Assembly (NCBI GenBank): GCA_037176845.1 | Contig: JAYKXP010000010.1 | Span: 496,001-560,000, forward strand | Reading direction: 5' to 3' | From: Paramarasmius palmivorus | Taxonomy: Eukaryota > Basidiomycota > Agaricomycetes > Agaricales > Marasmiaceae | Length of the DNA: 64,000 bases | In this document: piece by piece, positions 11,400 to 22,324 of the stretch | Numbering within the stretch: position 1 is the stretch's first letter | Layout of the letters: every line of letters begins with the position of its first letter | The notes under the pieces: generated by a model | Databases searched by the model: none | Seen by the model: only the letters and a program-made list of their open reading frames with translations | Told to the model about the DNA's origin: nothing | Made by a program: the position numbers and the translations under genes

Positions 11400-12558
11400 A
11401 TGCCGCCAGCAAACTCAGAACAACCAACGAAACCTCCAGTTGTCGTACCACGCACAGGAGGAAATAATATCATCCTCAACCCGCTCCAGGTACCCTACTG
11501 TACTTCCTCGAGACTCACCAGTAAACTCACCTTTGCGTAGCGCGGAAACCCCATACTGGACAATATCCGTAATGTCGGAAAGGAATATGGTGACATTGTT
11601 GCGGATTACCAAGTTGGAAGGACAACAGGAGTGCTGTTTCTAAGGCGTGTCCTTGTTTTTTGAGCGGCTCATTTTTCTATCTAATATCTCTATCACAGCT
11701 TGAAGTACCACAGGCTGCATCCAGAATACATTCATACCCGCATCGAAAAGCTTGGACGCTCATATAGCCTCAGAATCTTACTGATTCTCTGCGATGTCGT
11801 GCGTCTTTATACGCGCTGTGTAACAAGCATTTTTGTTGAACAACATCAAAGACAGAACACCGGGACCCAATACGAGAGTTGACCAAGGTATGCTTGATCA
11901 ACGATATCACTGTAATTGTCGCATTCTCGTGAGCCCAAGTCAAGATACATACTTTCAAGCACTAAAACGCGCCCCCAGATCTGAAGAAGCAGGCCACTAC
12001 CTCGCTACATTCAAGCAATTCGAGTTCAAACCACCGACAATGATTAAGGAGCGCGTCGACAAGGATTATGGGTCAATGCTTCGTACTTCGCTTACTGGGA
12101 TCAGCAAGGTCAATCGGACTGACGTAGAAACCCTTCGAACGGCATTTGGGGTTCGTACCATTTCAGGTCAACGAATTAACACTCACCTTACGTCGCAGAG
12201 TCTCGCTAATATCGCGAAAGCTAGTCCAGAACAATTATCGAATCTTCCTGGTTTTGGACAGGTGAAAGTGAAGAACATGAAAGCTGCTTTCGAAAAGCCA
12301 TTCAGAAACAATGCGACCAATACCCTTGCCGTGATGATTTCCTCCCAATCAAAGGCTCAGGCGTCAGAAGACCCATCAGAAGATCCAATAGAGGACGATA
12401 TTCCTCCTCTCAGGACAGACAAGGGGAAAGGAAAGGCTAGGGAAGACCCACTGCCTGCACGAGAGCGAAGCCCTGTGTGGGACATTGAGCTCGATAACGC
12501 AGACCTGCCGAATCGTCAAAAATCTCCGCCTTGGGACATTGAACTGGACTTGAACTGA
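11400..12558 (+). CDS. RAD10: ERCC1/Rad10, DNA excision repair endonuclease subunit
   Basis: This is the non-catalytic partner of the XPF/Rad1 structure-specific nuclease in nucleotide excision and crosslink repair. Six exons (11400-11489, 11541-11644, 11699-11802, 11856-11928, 11979-12150, 12199-12558) give 300 aa. The central domain reads NIILNPLQ...NPILDNIRNVGKEYGDIV, then ADYQVGRTTGVLFL and LKYHRLHPEYIHTRIEKLG. A tandem helix-hairpin-helix region follows with SLANIAKASPEQLSNLPGFG. The protein then continues into an acidic, Ser-rich tail with two near-identical SPxWDIELD motifs. The second intron (11645-11698) begins with GC rather than GT, because only that border keeps the conserved L-S-L-K-Y-H reading. 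The donor of the third intron is weak. The gene is tail to tail with PAL, 99 bp away. Confidence 0.92.
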
Positions 12559-12657
12559 GAATGAAAGGTATCCTATTAACCCATATACTTCTACCGATAT
12601 AATGGTACACTAGTGGTATTTGACTTCGAGTCCGATGTCTTCTCTATCTAACAATGT

Positions 12658-15413
12658 CTATAGGCGTGCTGTCAGCTTGGGAAGGGTCTGGAATGCCTTT
12701 TGGAAGTGTGATGATCCGCTGAACATGTCGACCACGATACCCTGCATCTTTCCATCACGAATGGCCTACGGGTACCGTATAGTCAGTAAACTAATATTAG
12801 GATGGGGCCAATTATATGAACATACCTCATGTATGATTGAGATCTGCTGCCCAATGGTATCGTTGTTGCCCTGTTCTAGCGAGAACCCAGTATAGTTCTC
12901 AAGACCGTGCATCTTGATACCCAGACCGACACGAATAAACTCGTATACCAGCCTTGTCTTCCCAAGGTAGGGAGAAGCAGGAGCGGCACCTCGTTCACCA
13001 GTAAGATAACTCTTGCGAAGTTGATCCATGAGCTGAGTAGCTCTGGAGGCGACATTGGCACGGAAAGTGTTGATGGAAGTGAGGGTACCAGCGACGTCGA
13101 CACCAGCGGAGATGAAGAGATCGGAGAGAGTTGCAACGCTTGATGAAGCGACGGCGCTCATTTGGTCTGCGACATCCATGGTGCTGGTTTTCTCTAATGT
13201 TTGGAGCATTGTTCCAAACACCTTGGACGCAAACATTGATCGCCGAGATGTATCAATAGAGGAACCGAAAACAGCAACGAGCTCTTCTGAAACGATTCGT
13301 TGCAGACCCTCGTCAAACTCAAGGCGTAGAGCACGGAGATCGACAGCTAATCGAGACACTGTCAGTGATATCAAGTTGGTATGGTTATGATAGGGACTTT
13401 ACCTTGACAGAGGATGTATAAATAGGTGGCGGTGAGGATAGATAGGACATCCAAGGAGGCAACTGTAGCGCGGGCAGAAATCAATGCGAGTGAGCTAAGA
13501 GAAATGTTCAGGATATTGCTCAAGATGCACAAAATGTTTCTCACTTGACTGCTTGATTGTGCATTTCTGCGGATTGAACGTGCGTTGAGACTGGATTCGC
13601 AAGATGTCCCAGCTCGGCGACATAAGCAGCTGTAGCAATATCGGCTCCCTTGGTGTGGTAGTTGAGAGAAGGGTCGGAAGCAGCCAATGAAGGTGGGAGC
13701 CCACGGTTCATTGCGGGGTTGACCAGTTCCGTACTTTGTGCAAAGAGTAGCTTCCCGATGTGGTGAAGAGCAAGTCGCGTCTTCTCCATAGCATTTGTGA
13801 CGGCCATGGCTTGGAAGTTTCCTCCGTGATGAATGACTCCGGTATTGCCGTCTACTAGGGGGTTGTCCGTGGCTAGGGATTTTTTCAGTTGGAGATATCA
13901 CAAGACATAACAGCGAACTTACTGGAATTACACTCTTGTGTGACAGTTGCCAAAGAAGCCAGGATATCTTCGATTTGTGGGCCGAGGAATTGAGGCGAGG
14001 TACGGAGAGGATAACGGTCTTGACGCAACGAGTACTTGTCGTCTTGAAGAGAAACTTCTTCCTCGTGGCCATAGGCAAGTTTGCTGTCTTGAAGTAGATT
14101 GAATACATTGCTCGCGAATTCAACCTATTAAGCAATTAGCATCTCTTTCCCGAACACGTGTGCCTATGTACTTACCTGACCGGGGTGAGGTCGAGCTACA
14201 GCGTGGATGAAGGGATCGTGCGAAGCACTAGTACCACTTAGTGCTTCTGTACCCAAAGCGGTACATACTTGACTGAGCAAAGCAAGATGAACGGCTTCAT
14301 TCAAAGCCAAGGCAGCCACAGATGCAGAGAAAGCAGTCCCGTTCAAGATACCAAGATGTTCCTTGGATGCTAAGGAGATTGGTTCTATGCGATGGTCTGC
14401 AAGTGCCTCAGTGGAGGGGCGTATTTTGCGGGCGCCGAGCGTCCTTGGGCCATCAAAAACGCGGATAGATGGATTGCCAACTAGGGTACCCGCAATGTAT
14501 GATAGTGGGGAAAGATCTACAGAGACTATTCAGTATCCTTCTCGAAGGTGGTTTAGAAACACGTACCGCCAGAAGCTGAGATACTACCGCGCAAGGGAAC
14601 GAGGGGGGTAATGTTGGCATTAATCAAATGTTGTATCTTTTCAATGAGCTCCCATCTACGTATGCGACAGTCTGATGAACATGAAAGAAGACGTGTAGAC
14701 AAGATGCGACTTACCGGACGCCAGAGTGTCCACGTATAAGAGAATTCATCCGAATTAGCATGGCGCCTCTATAGATAGATAGGTGTCAGAACGGCAGAAG
14801 CTACCTATCTGTGATCATCACATACCGAACCCAAGCTTCAGGCATGCTAGTTGCGTTGATGGGGTCAGAAAGTGGGAGAACATCAAGCGGTTGTGTGGAA
14901 GACGGTAGGACACCTGCATGTTGGTGTTGCAAGAGAGCCTTGCCGAGGAGAAGAGGCTTATCGGTTCGGGTGTCAGCTAGGCGCAGTGGTCAGCTTTGTG
15001 GGGATATGACATTCGCTCCTCGCTTACCGCTGCCACCAAAGCCAGTTGACAGGCCGTAGACACTGGCACCACTTTCGACCTTCGAGGCGATGACGGCGCG
15101 ACTCTTGGCTACCTGCTCCTTCGTCAGCGGCGACTGGTCGAGGTCAACGACGGCGTTATATCTGGCTGCTGCCGCTACTGCTGCAATGGAAAGTGTATGC
15201 CCATCGACTTTGACTGATTTGCCGTTCCTAGAGGCCAGGAGGTTAGGCAAACACACTCGGGAGCCAATTCTGGTCGACATACTTGTAGTCCTCGAGCTCC
15301 TTGTGGCTCTCGAGGAACTTGTTGAGCAGTGTCGCGTTCGATTGAGTCGAGCTGAGGGATTTTGAGCGGGTGGTGGTACCCACTACAGCGTTGTTGATAT
15401 CATTGAAGACCAT
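12658..15413 (-). CDS. PAL: phenylalanine ammonia-lyase
   Basis: The enzyme removes ammonia from L-phenylalanine (often also tyrosine in fungi) to give trans-cinnamate. The start ATG is at 15411-15413 and the stop at 12658-12660, with many short introns between. The MIO prosthetic-group motif is intact: [18 protein letters not shown], where Ala-Ser-Gly cyclises (the triplet Gly is completed across an intron). Other family signatures are [10 protein letters not shown] (the catalytic tyrosine loop), [21 protein letters not shown] sequence ([18 protein letters not shown]), and DNPLVD...[11 protein letters not shown]. The C-terminus ends TLPKLTARL. All key residues that I can see are present, so it should be active. 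In basidiomycetes PAL feeds phenylpropanoid catabolism or secondary metabolism; no such neighbours are visible here. Confidence 0.95.
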
Positions 15414-17008
15414 GAATACAGATAACAGTTGACGAATGACAGCACAGTGAAACTGTTACTTGGGTTGTTGTAGTCCAAAGCACTTTGCTTTAATACTGAA
15501 TCATCGGATTAGATCCGAAGCAATGATCGAAACGGAGGCGACCAATGACGATTAGGACCGTCCGTTCAGGAAGACCCCTGTTCCTTCTATCAAGAGTAAC
15601 ACCCCATTTTCGGTCGTCAATCAAAAAAAGTAAGGATTTGTGAAGGAGATAAGTACCAAACTTCCGAGAACCACCTGTGGTTACGCGGGTATGCCCAAGT
15701 CCAGAAGTTTCGTTCTGTGATGTTATTGGCCTATGATCCTCCCGAGAGGCGACCGAGCGTGGCGTCGCGTCACCGCAAGTTCTATGGCGGATTACGCCTC
15801 AGGTACGTGTATTTACGCGAATGAAACATACTAAATAAACTATTCGTTCAGTGGTCGGTATTGCATAGTTCCCAGAGGCTGGAGATTCCTACATACCAAT
15901 TCCATGGTACATGACGGCACAAAGAAACGGGAATTTGGACCACTTGAGTAAGCTTGAATTCCACTCCAGTTCCAGTCTCCATCGCGAAGGCTATCAAACT
16001 TGGCGCCGATTTATGTCGCGTTGGACAGAATCTAAGATCCTTCCGAGCCCGAAGTCATGTTGGAAAAAATAGATAAAGAAAAAGGTGATGGTGTCATGTC
16101 GAGCGTAAATTTTTGGGGTGAGGTAGATAGAGGCAGGCAGATAGCTTCGACAGATTATCTAGAGATGGAGGTTACTGGAATTGTTCAATTAGCGTGTGAA
16201 GGACCTGTCTAAGGCGGTCGCGGCCGCGGTACTGTAACTCTGTTACGTAGGCTGAGCATCTTTTCTTTCTACCACTTTACCTTCACTGGTTATCTCAAGT
16301 CCTCAGCGAATGTTTCTCATGAAGACCCCATGAAGATTTTGCGATAAGCCAGGACTTTGATTTTGGTCATCTCTGACATTTTGCGTTCCAGACAGATGGA
16401 TATTATTCACACCATTCTCACCTTACGCTTTGTGAATATTCATTCTAATCATGGAGGTGCCTCACGCCCGACACTAAAAGGCTGAATCTCAGGCCATGGA
16501 TGTCAAAATTAGTACATCGGTCTCTATACCGATTCAACCCATTCTAAATGGACCTCGTCTACGCATGGATAGTTCCCTATTACTGGGTTCAAGCTGGAAC
16601 TTATCAGTCTTCTTCCCCGCGACGTCACAAAGCTTTCATCAAGACACCTTCGTTGTCAGCAGCTCACTGACCTGGTACCCATCATTCTTTGCGCGTGGAC
16701 TTATGTAGTAGGTGGTGATTCGTGTCATGATTCATGATGTTTTCGGGTGCATCGGGCGGGTGTATGAGATTGATTCCTTGTCCTTGGTTTTTGTCAATGT
16801 CTAATTCCCTGTTCAATATGCTGTGCACACTGTGCAATGATAGACCGTTTTGCCTGGACACGCGGTGATGACCAGTGCCCGCAGCGTCCCGTGGATGAGT
16901 GAAATGCCTGACGTAACAGCTGATATGTAAGTGGACATCGCTTGGAAGGGTAACTACGGCAGTGCCAACACTTTCTTTTCCGCTCACCACCACGTCTCGA
17001 CGATTTGC
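15414..17008. other. long divergent intergenic region between PAL and NIPA
   Basis: This 1.6 kb is the longest gene-free stretch. It lies upstream of both PAL (-) and the NIPA gene (+). Short open frames occur at about 16496-16708 (+) and 16682-17107 (-), but none looks like a real exon. A CCAAT box in the PAL orientation (ATTGG at about 15725) and a GC-rich CGCGGCCGC at about 16218 are present. No TATA box is obvious. The size would fit a regulated promoter for PAL, but that is inference. Confidence 0.5.
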
Positions 17009-18866
17009 ATGGATGGGCATAACTGGTTCATAGCGACGAGAGACGCACAAAAAGATACCCTTTTCTACCCTAGAGACGCGGAGAACGACCGCGTACCAGC
17101 ACATCATGCCAGCCCCGTGGTGTCATTTATAATTGGTCTTGCAATTGTCATTTTGGCGTCCATTCTCAATGCTGCTGGTCTCAACCTCACGAAATTAGAC
17201 CATGTACGGACAAGCGCAATACCCAAAGCCTCACGACGGAAAGACTGGTTAAGACCACTGTGGTTACTGGGGATGTTATTATACATGTGTGTAGCCAAAA
17301 TCTTCTCTTTCTTTCTGGCTCTGACGAAAATGTAGATTATCGCAATTAATTGGAAGCACATTGGCTCTTGAATACATGCGTGCTGGTCAGTTGAGATTAA
17401 CTATACGTTCCCTATGCGCTCATTCAAATCCTCCTTAGAATACGTCGCACCTCTGGGTTCAACATCTTTGGTTTTCAACTTTTTATTCGCTCGATTCCTC
17501 GTTGGAACTCCAGTAACGAGTACCGATATCTATGTACGAACAGCTTCTTCTTTTCAGCAGGGATGGATACTAATCCGTTGTATCCAGGGCACCATAATAG
17601 TAGTTCTTGGAGTTATTGGCATTGTCGCATTCGGATCAATTAACAGTGGTCTTGCATCCGAAACCGACGTTAGACACCTCACCTTCCTGTGGCGCCGAGG
17701 AGGATGGCTCGCCTATTTCTTCATCATGTCATTTGCTCTTCTTCTCGTTCTTCTCTTCATCTCCAAGCTCGATGCAGTTTTGACCGCACGCTCGGATATC
17801 AGTGCGGTGCCATTCTCCGGATATCCAACGTCTACTCGTGGCCAGCCTAGTCCGTCTGGCAAAGGTCTCTTTGCAACATTAAAAGAGATTTGGGGCTCAA
17901 TCTCAAATAAGATTAGCCAATGGTTGGAAGTATGGACTGCGCCAAAGGATGATAAGACATTGGCGTGGACACTTGGCATAGGATGGGCTGCCGCTGGTGG
18001 AGGGCTCGCGGGAGGAACGCTGGTATTTGCAAAGGCTACGTGAGTACTTTTTGAACATCTTGCCATACCTGCGCTTCAACCATCATTGACAGAGTCAAAC
18101 TACTTTCCGGGTCACTATCCCATGAGAATCCTGGCAACCAGTTTGGTCATGCCGCACCAATATTTACTATTATCCTGCTTGCGTGTACGGCCGTGCTACA
18201 GATTGTGTGCCTGAATCGCGGCCTGAAAGTCTACGACTCTACTCTCGTGGTCCCTGTCTTTTACGGTGTTTACACCGCTACAGGGTGTGTGTCATTCCTC
18301 CCATCATATTTCCATACTCATGACAAGACAGGTTCCTCAACTCCTTAATATTCAACAACGAAGTCGACGCTTACAAGTCCTGGACCCTCTTCTTGATCTT
18401 CGTATCGATACTGGTGCTTATTTCTGGTGTTGTCCTTCTCACTCACAAGAAGCCCGATCCTGGTGCTCTCAAATCCGTTGCACTCAATTCGCCAGGCGCA
18501 CTGCCCATGAATCGTACGCGTGGTACCAAAAGATCCAAAAAGGACACTGGGGATGAGGGCGAGACGCATGCTGAGGGTGAAGGTGAAGAGGACGTTTTAT
18601 GGGCAGTTGGAGAAGCGGAGAGTGACGATGAAGGTGAGGGTGAGGATGAAGATATTGATCACCACCAGCATCCTTTGGGTATGTCTGTGGATCCAGCACG
18701 CAGGGCAAGTAGCATGAGATTAGAAACGCATGGCGAAGAAGGACGGGGATTGATGAGCACTGAAGATGATGATGAGGGCCATGGGCATGAACATCAAACA
18801 CAAAGAAGATCTAGAGACAGTGACGAAGAATTTGGCTCGTGGACAGATGCGGGACGAAGTACATAG
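17009..18866 (+). CDS. NIPA-family magnesium transporter (DUF803)
   Basis: Six exons (17009-17286, 17336-17385, 17439-17533, 17588-18039, 18093-18284, 18332-18866) give 533 aa. Hydrophobic helices include VVSFIIGLAIVILASILNAAG (helix 1), the family-typical LEYMRAEYVAPLGSTSLVFN, GTIIVVLGVIGIVAFGS, a segment before KLDAVLTAR, FTIILLACTAVLQIVCLN, and the VVPVFYGVYTATG / LFLIFVSILVLISGVVLL pair. This is the multi-helix fold of NIPA Mg2+ transporters. The C-terminal tail of about 130 residues is strongly acidic with histidine runs (HHQH, HGHEH), unusual enough to suggest metal sensing or regulation. The ATG at 17009 was chosen because the open frame further upstream has no ATG. A run of 16 T follows the stop directly. 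Confidence 0.88.
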
Positions 18867-18882
18867 TTTTTTTTTTTTTTTT
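18867..18882. repeat. poly-T run directly after the NIPA stop codon
   Basis: Sixteen consecutive T bases begin at the base after the TAG stop. This is a simple homopolymer in the 3' UTR and is prone to length errors in sequencing. Confidence 0.9.
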
Positions 18883-19031
18883 CGTATTGCAACGATCCTT
18901 ACGATTTGCGTACATATGTTTATCGTACAAATTAATGTTAATTGTGGATTTCAAGTCGAATGGGTACACTCACAGCCTGGAATTTCAAACACACTGTCTG
19001 AGTTTGACGCGCTCATCCCTATACTACCATC

Positions 19032-20679
19032 ATGCCTCCAAAACAAGACGACCTCTTCATAGACTCAGATTCCGACATTTCCATTCCCGATGACTCCGAA
19101 TTCGGTCAAAAAAAGGACAAAGGAAAAGGGAAGGCAAATGAAAAGCGAAAGAAGGGTGAAAGCAAGCGTAAACCAAAAGATGTTGTATGACCGCGTTTCC
19201 ATCATGTCTAAAGCCATGACTTGACTCTTCTTTAGCAAGCTTATACATGGGAAGCTTCATACACGCGTTCTTGGGAAACAGTACGAGAAGACGAGGCAGG
19301 TAGTTTGCAGCATGCAGTGGAGGATTATGTAGCGAGAGGACGGAGAAAAAGGCATCGAGTTCTGTTCATGTTCTACCTCAATGGCTTCTGATTGTTTTCG
19401 TTCAGGCTGTTAGAGCCTCAGACAGCTATACGAAGAGCTATTATACGACACCTCGTACTAATACTCGACCTTTCGGCCTCAATGCTCGATCGAGACATGC
19501 GACCTACAAGATTTTCGTTGATGCTTCAGTATGCGCGTGAATTCATTCTGGAGTGGTTCGACCAGAATCCACTTGGGCAGATGGGTGTAGTAGGAATGAG
19601 AGCGGGAGTCGGAGAAAGGGTAGGCGAAATGTCTGGTACGTTTATTACCGTGGTGTTTGTGGCCATGGTTGTATTCAGTTGGATTGGACAGGGAACCCAC
19701 AAGACGTCCTCAAAGCTATATCAGATAGACACAGGCTGGAACCTATGGGTGATCCTAGTCTACAAAACGCGATTGACATGGCACGGAACAGTATGAAGTA
19801 CGCGTTCCTCTCTTTGTTGGAACATCCGTTGATCTTTGTAGCCACCTCCCGACGCATTCTTCGCGAGAAATAGTCGTTATATTCGGGTCTTTAACAACTG
19901 TCGATCCAGGGAACATTCACGACACCCTCGACGAATGCATAAAGAACAAGATACGAATATCCATGGTAGCCCTCGCCGCCGAAATGAAGATTTGCCGTGA
20001 GCTTTGCACCAAGACCGGAGGTGAGCGCCAGGTGTCATGTGTGGCTCAAATCATGACTGACAAACCTCAGGTGAATTTGGAGTAGCTTTGAATGAGGGTC
20101 ATTTCAAGGATCTCCTCTTTGAGTTAGTCCCACCCCCGGCGCAACGCGCTATTGCACGAGCTGGAGCGGGTAGTGGCACTAATGCTTCTGCCAACCTCAT
20201 GATGATGGGTTTCCCCACTAGGCTACCAGATGCTTCTCCCCCCAGTCTATGTGTCTGTCATTCGGATCTCAAAAGTGATGGGTTCTTATGTCCTCGATGC
20301 CTCGCCAAAGTTTGCGATGTTCCTACGGACTGCGATATTTGCGGCTTGATGATAGTCAGCTCACCCCACCTCGCACGGAGCTACCACCACCTCTTTCCTG
20401 TCAAACCATACGCTGCTGTGTGAGTATATTCCGGATCTTGCTTTTGTTTACTTACTACAGTTCACTGATAGGCCGTCTATGAACGACGTCACGTCCGATT
20501 CTTCCAAGAGCTGTACTGGTTGCGCACGTTCTTTTCCTACTACGGGGTCCTCGTCGTCAGCTGAGGGTGTAAGCCCGGTAGGCAGGTACCGCTGTCCTGA
20601 GTGCCACCAGGACTTCTGCTCGGACTGTGATGTATTCATACATGATGTCGTACATTGCTGCCCGACGTGCGGCAAGTAA
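19032..20679 (+). CDS. SSL1: TFIIH core subunit Ssl1 (p44/GTF2H2)
   Basis: A subunit of the general transcription and repair factor TFIIH that activates the XPD/Rad3 helicase. Exons 19032-19184, 19236-19363, 19406-19635, 19692-19797, 19842-20020, 20071-20419 and 20472-20679 sum to 450 aa. After a charged N-terminus, the sequence [18 protein letters not shown] leads into a von Willebrand A-like domain ([21 protein letters not shown]; DxSxS). A zinc-binding half follows: CVCH...[11 protein letters not shown]...CDIC, then the C-terminal RING-like CTGC...[30 protein letters not shown]. The end of exon 2 is ambiguous: a GC donor at 19352 would make a more typical 54 bp intron and drop four residues. 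The gene is convergent with the paraoxonase-like gene. Confidence 0.93.
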
Positions 20680-20792
20680 TTTATTGGTTGCTTTCAATAA
20701 TACAATAAGAATACTTAAGATCTCATTAATCTTTGCGATGCTTAAGCCTCGCAGACCGTCAACGATGGCGCCGCAATGCCTAGTTTGCATGA

Positions 20793-22176
20793 TTAGTGAA
20801 GGCCCACTGCAGGCACGAGGATGGGATTATGCATACCATGAATGAAGACCAGTCCACGAGCAGCATCATGCACGATTGTGGTAGTACCCGAGGCGAGGGT
20901 TCCATCATCCTCATAAGCCTGCCGAGGATTTGATTATCGAAGATAGTTAAATTAGTATGGGGTAGTAAATACCTTTTCAACCTTATATTTTTCTCCGTAG
21001 AACGCGTTTGGACCTGTGTTGATCCCAATTTTCCACGCGCACGAAGGTGCATGGTTTACTGGGTCCTCCATGTGATGAACAAGAGCAAGAGTTTTCGGGA
21101 AGCCGGCTGCCCATACCAATCCGTTACTATCAACGGAAAGGTTATCCAAAGGCGTTTCTGGGAAATGGCATGGTCTCAAAAACCCTTCCTGGTATAATAG
21201 CCGTTCCACATACCAGTAGATACAACATCTGTAAGAACGATGGAGTCGTCTTCTTGCCGTTCAAATATCTTGAGTTCTCTTCCGGCGGTGCTTGCAACAT
21301 AGATGGTCCCGTTAGGTGCTTGTGCGATTCCGTTACTGCCCAGCATATTACTTGCTACAGTTTTACATCCCTGGTCGACATGGCAGTGGACCACGGAGGA
21401 CTTTGGGTTAAAGATCTCCCTAAAGACAACAGCCTTCCTGGTATTAGCTACGAGCCAAATTGAGCAGCAAGATGAACTCACTGCCTTGACTTTGGTTCCG
21501 AAATAATTCGTGAAGTAGAAGCTCTTTCCGTCAGGATAGCCAATAATATCATTGGGCGCAATTATAGCTGGGTGTTCCACGGTCGTGACATGTGTTAATT
21601 TCCGGCCTGAAAGGTTCGTCTTGAAGATTTCGATGACCGAGTCTGCTCCAACGGCTTTCGCATCTAGTCCATCTCTCGGAGGTCGATGATTGACCAAATA
21701 TACAAAGAGTTCGTTAGGATTGGATTCGGAGGGAACAACGTCTATGCCATGTACGAATATCCCGCGGGTGTCTGGAAATCCCTCGAGCTCGAGCCGGGTA
21801 ACTTGCGAAGATACTGGATCAAAGACGGCGATGTAGTCTTCACTTGGAATAAGTCCATTTGTATCGAATGCCTGCCCCGCTGGTAGCCATTTGACACGTC
21901 TTTCAGGGGTCGAGCACGCCAAAAACAGTAGACCAGAGGGCTGGTGAAGAACAATTTCTGTAACGTGATAAGATATAGCGATGAACAGCCCCGGTGTGTG
22001 CATCTCTCACCTTCGCATGCTTTCAGCTCCGACACTTGTCTACAATTCTTGAACGGGTTGAATGGCTGCAGTTCTCTCCAAACTCCAAGGATGTTCAACA
22101 CCGGAGAAACGTAGAATTGGTAGACTCCTGCTAAAATAGCAACTAGGAGAACGAGAACAGTTGTTCCTGCACCCAT
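20793..22176 (-). CDS. paraoxonase/arylesterase-like, membrane-anchored beta-propeller protein
   Basis: The start ATG is at 22174-22176, giving an N-terminal signal anchor (VLVLLVAILAGVYQFYVSPVL). The propeller-type body contains FVHGIDVVPSESNPNELFVYLVNH, SVIEIFKTN, APNDIIGYPDGKSFYFTN and LGSNGIAQAPNGTIYVAST, typical of the PON1/strictosidine-synthase-like (SMP-30-related) superfamily. The calcium-ligand positions of PON1 are echoed by HGID and APND. The protein ends after GLVFIHGMHNPILVPAVGLH at the TAA at 20793-20795. Four introns are likely. Fungal members are often annotated as serum paraoxonase/arylesterase family proteins, with unknown natural substrates. It shares a 148 bp divergent promoter region with COG2. 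Confidence 0.8.
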
Positions 22177-22324
22177 TGATGATGCTGAAAGGTGACAAGA
22201 ATTCGTGTGAAAGACATTTGGCTGTGCTCAGAGACTTCGGTAACTGTTGTGGGGAAGAGAGGAAGAGATCTATCTATCTATCTATTTTCACCGTCACTGT
22301 CCCCGACACACGACAGCCGCGAAC
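22177..22324. promoter_or_regulatory. short divergent promoter, paraoxonase-like gene / COG2
   Basis: These 148 bp separate two opposite start codons and contain a tetranucleotide repeat (about four and a half TCTA units, 22268-22285). No TATA box is obvious. Confidence 0.5.
22268..22285. repeat. (TCTA)n microsatellite
   Basis: A short perfect tandem repeat of TCTA in the presumed 5' UTR or core promoter of COG2, about 40 bp before its ATG. Such repeats vary in length between strains. Confidence 0.85.

Noticed and set aside
11114..11451. Overlapping open frames on both strands between the secreted-protein gene and ERCC1
   Set aside because: Translations are Arg/Ser-rich without motifs, and they overlap the region just upstream of the ERCC1 start.
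16682..17107. Minus-strand frame with a GINLIHPPD stretch resembling the secreted protein at 10.2-10.9 kb
   Set aside because: Only about nine residues match. The surrounding sequence shows no signal peptide, exon border or further similarity, so chance is likely.
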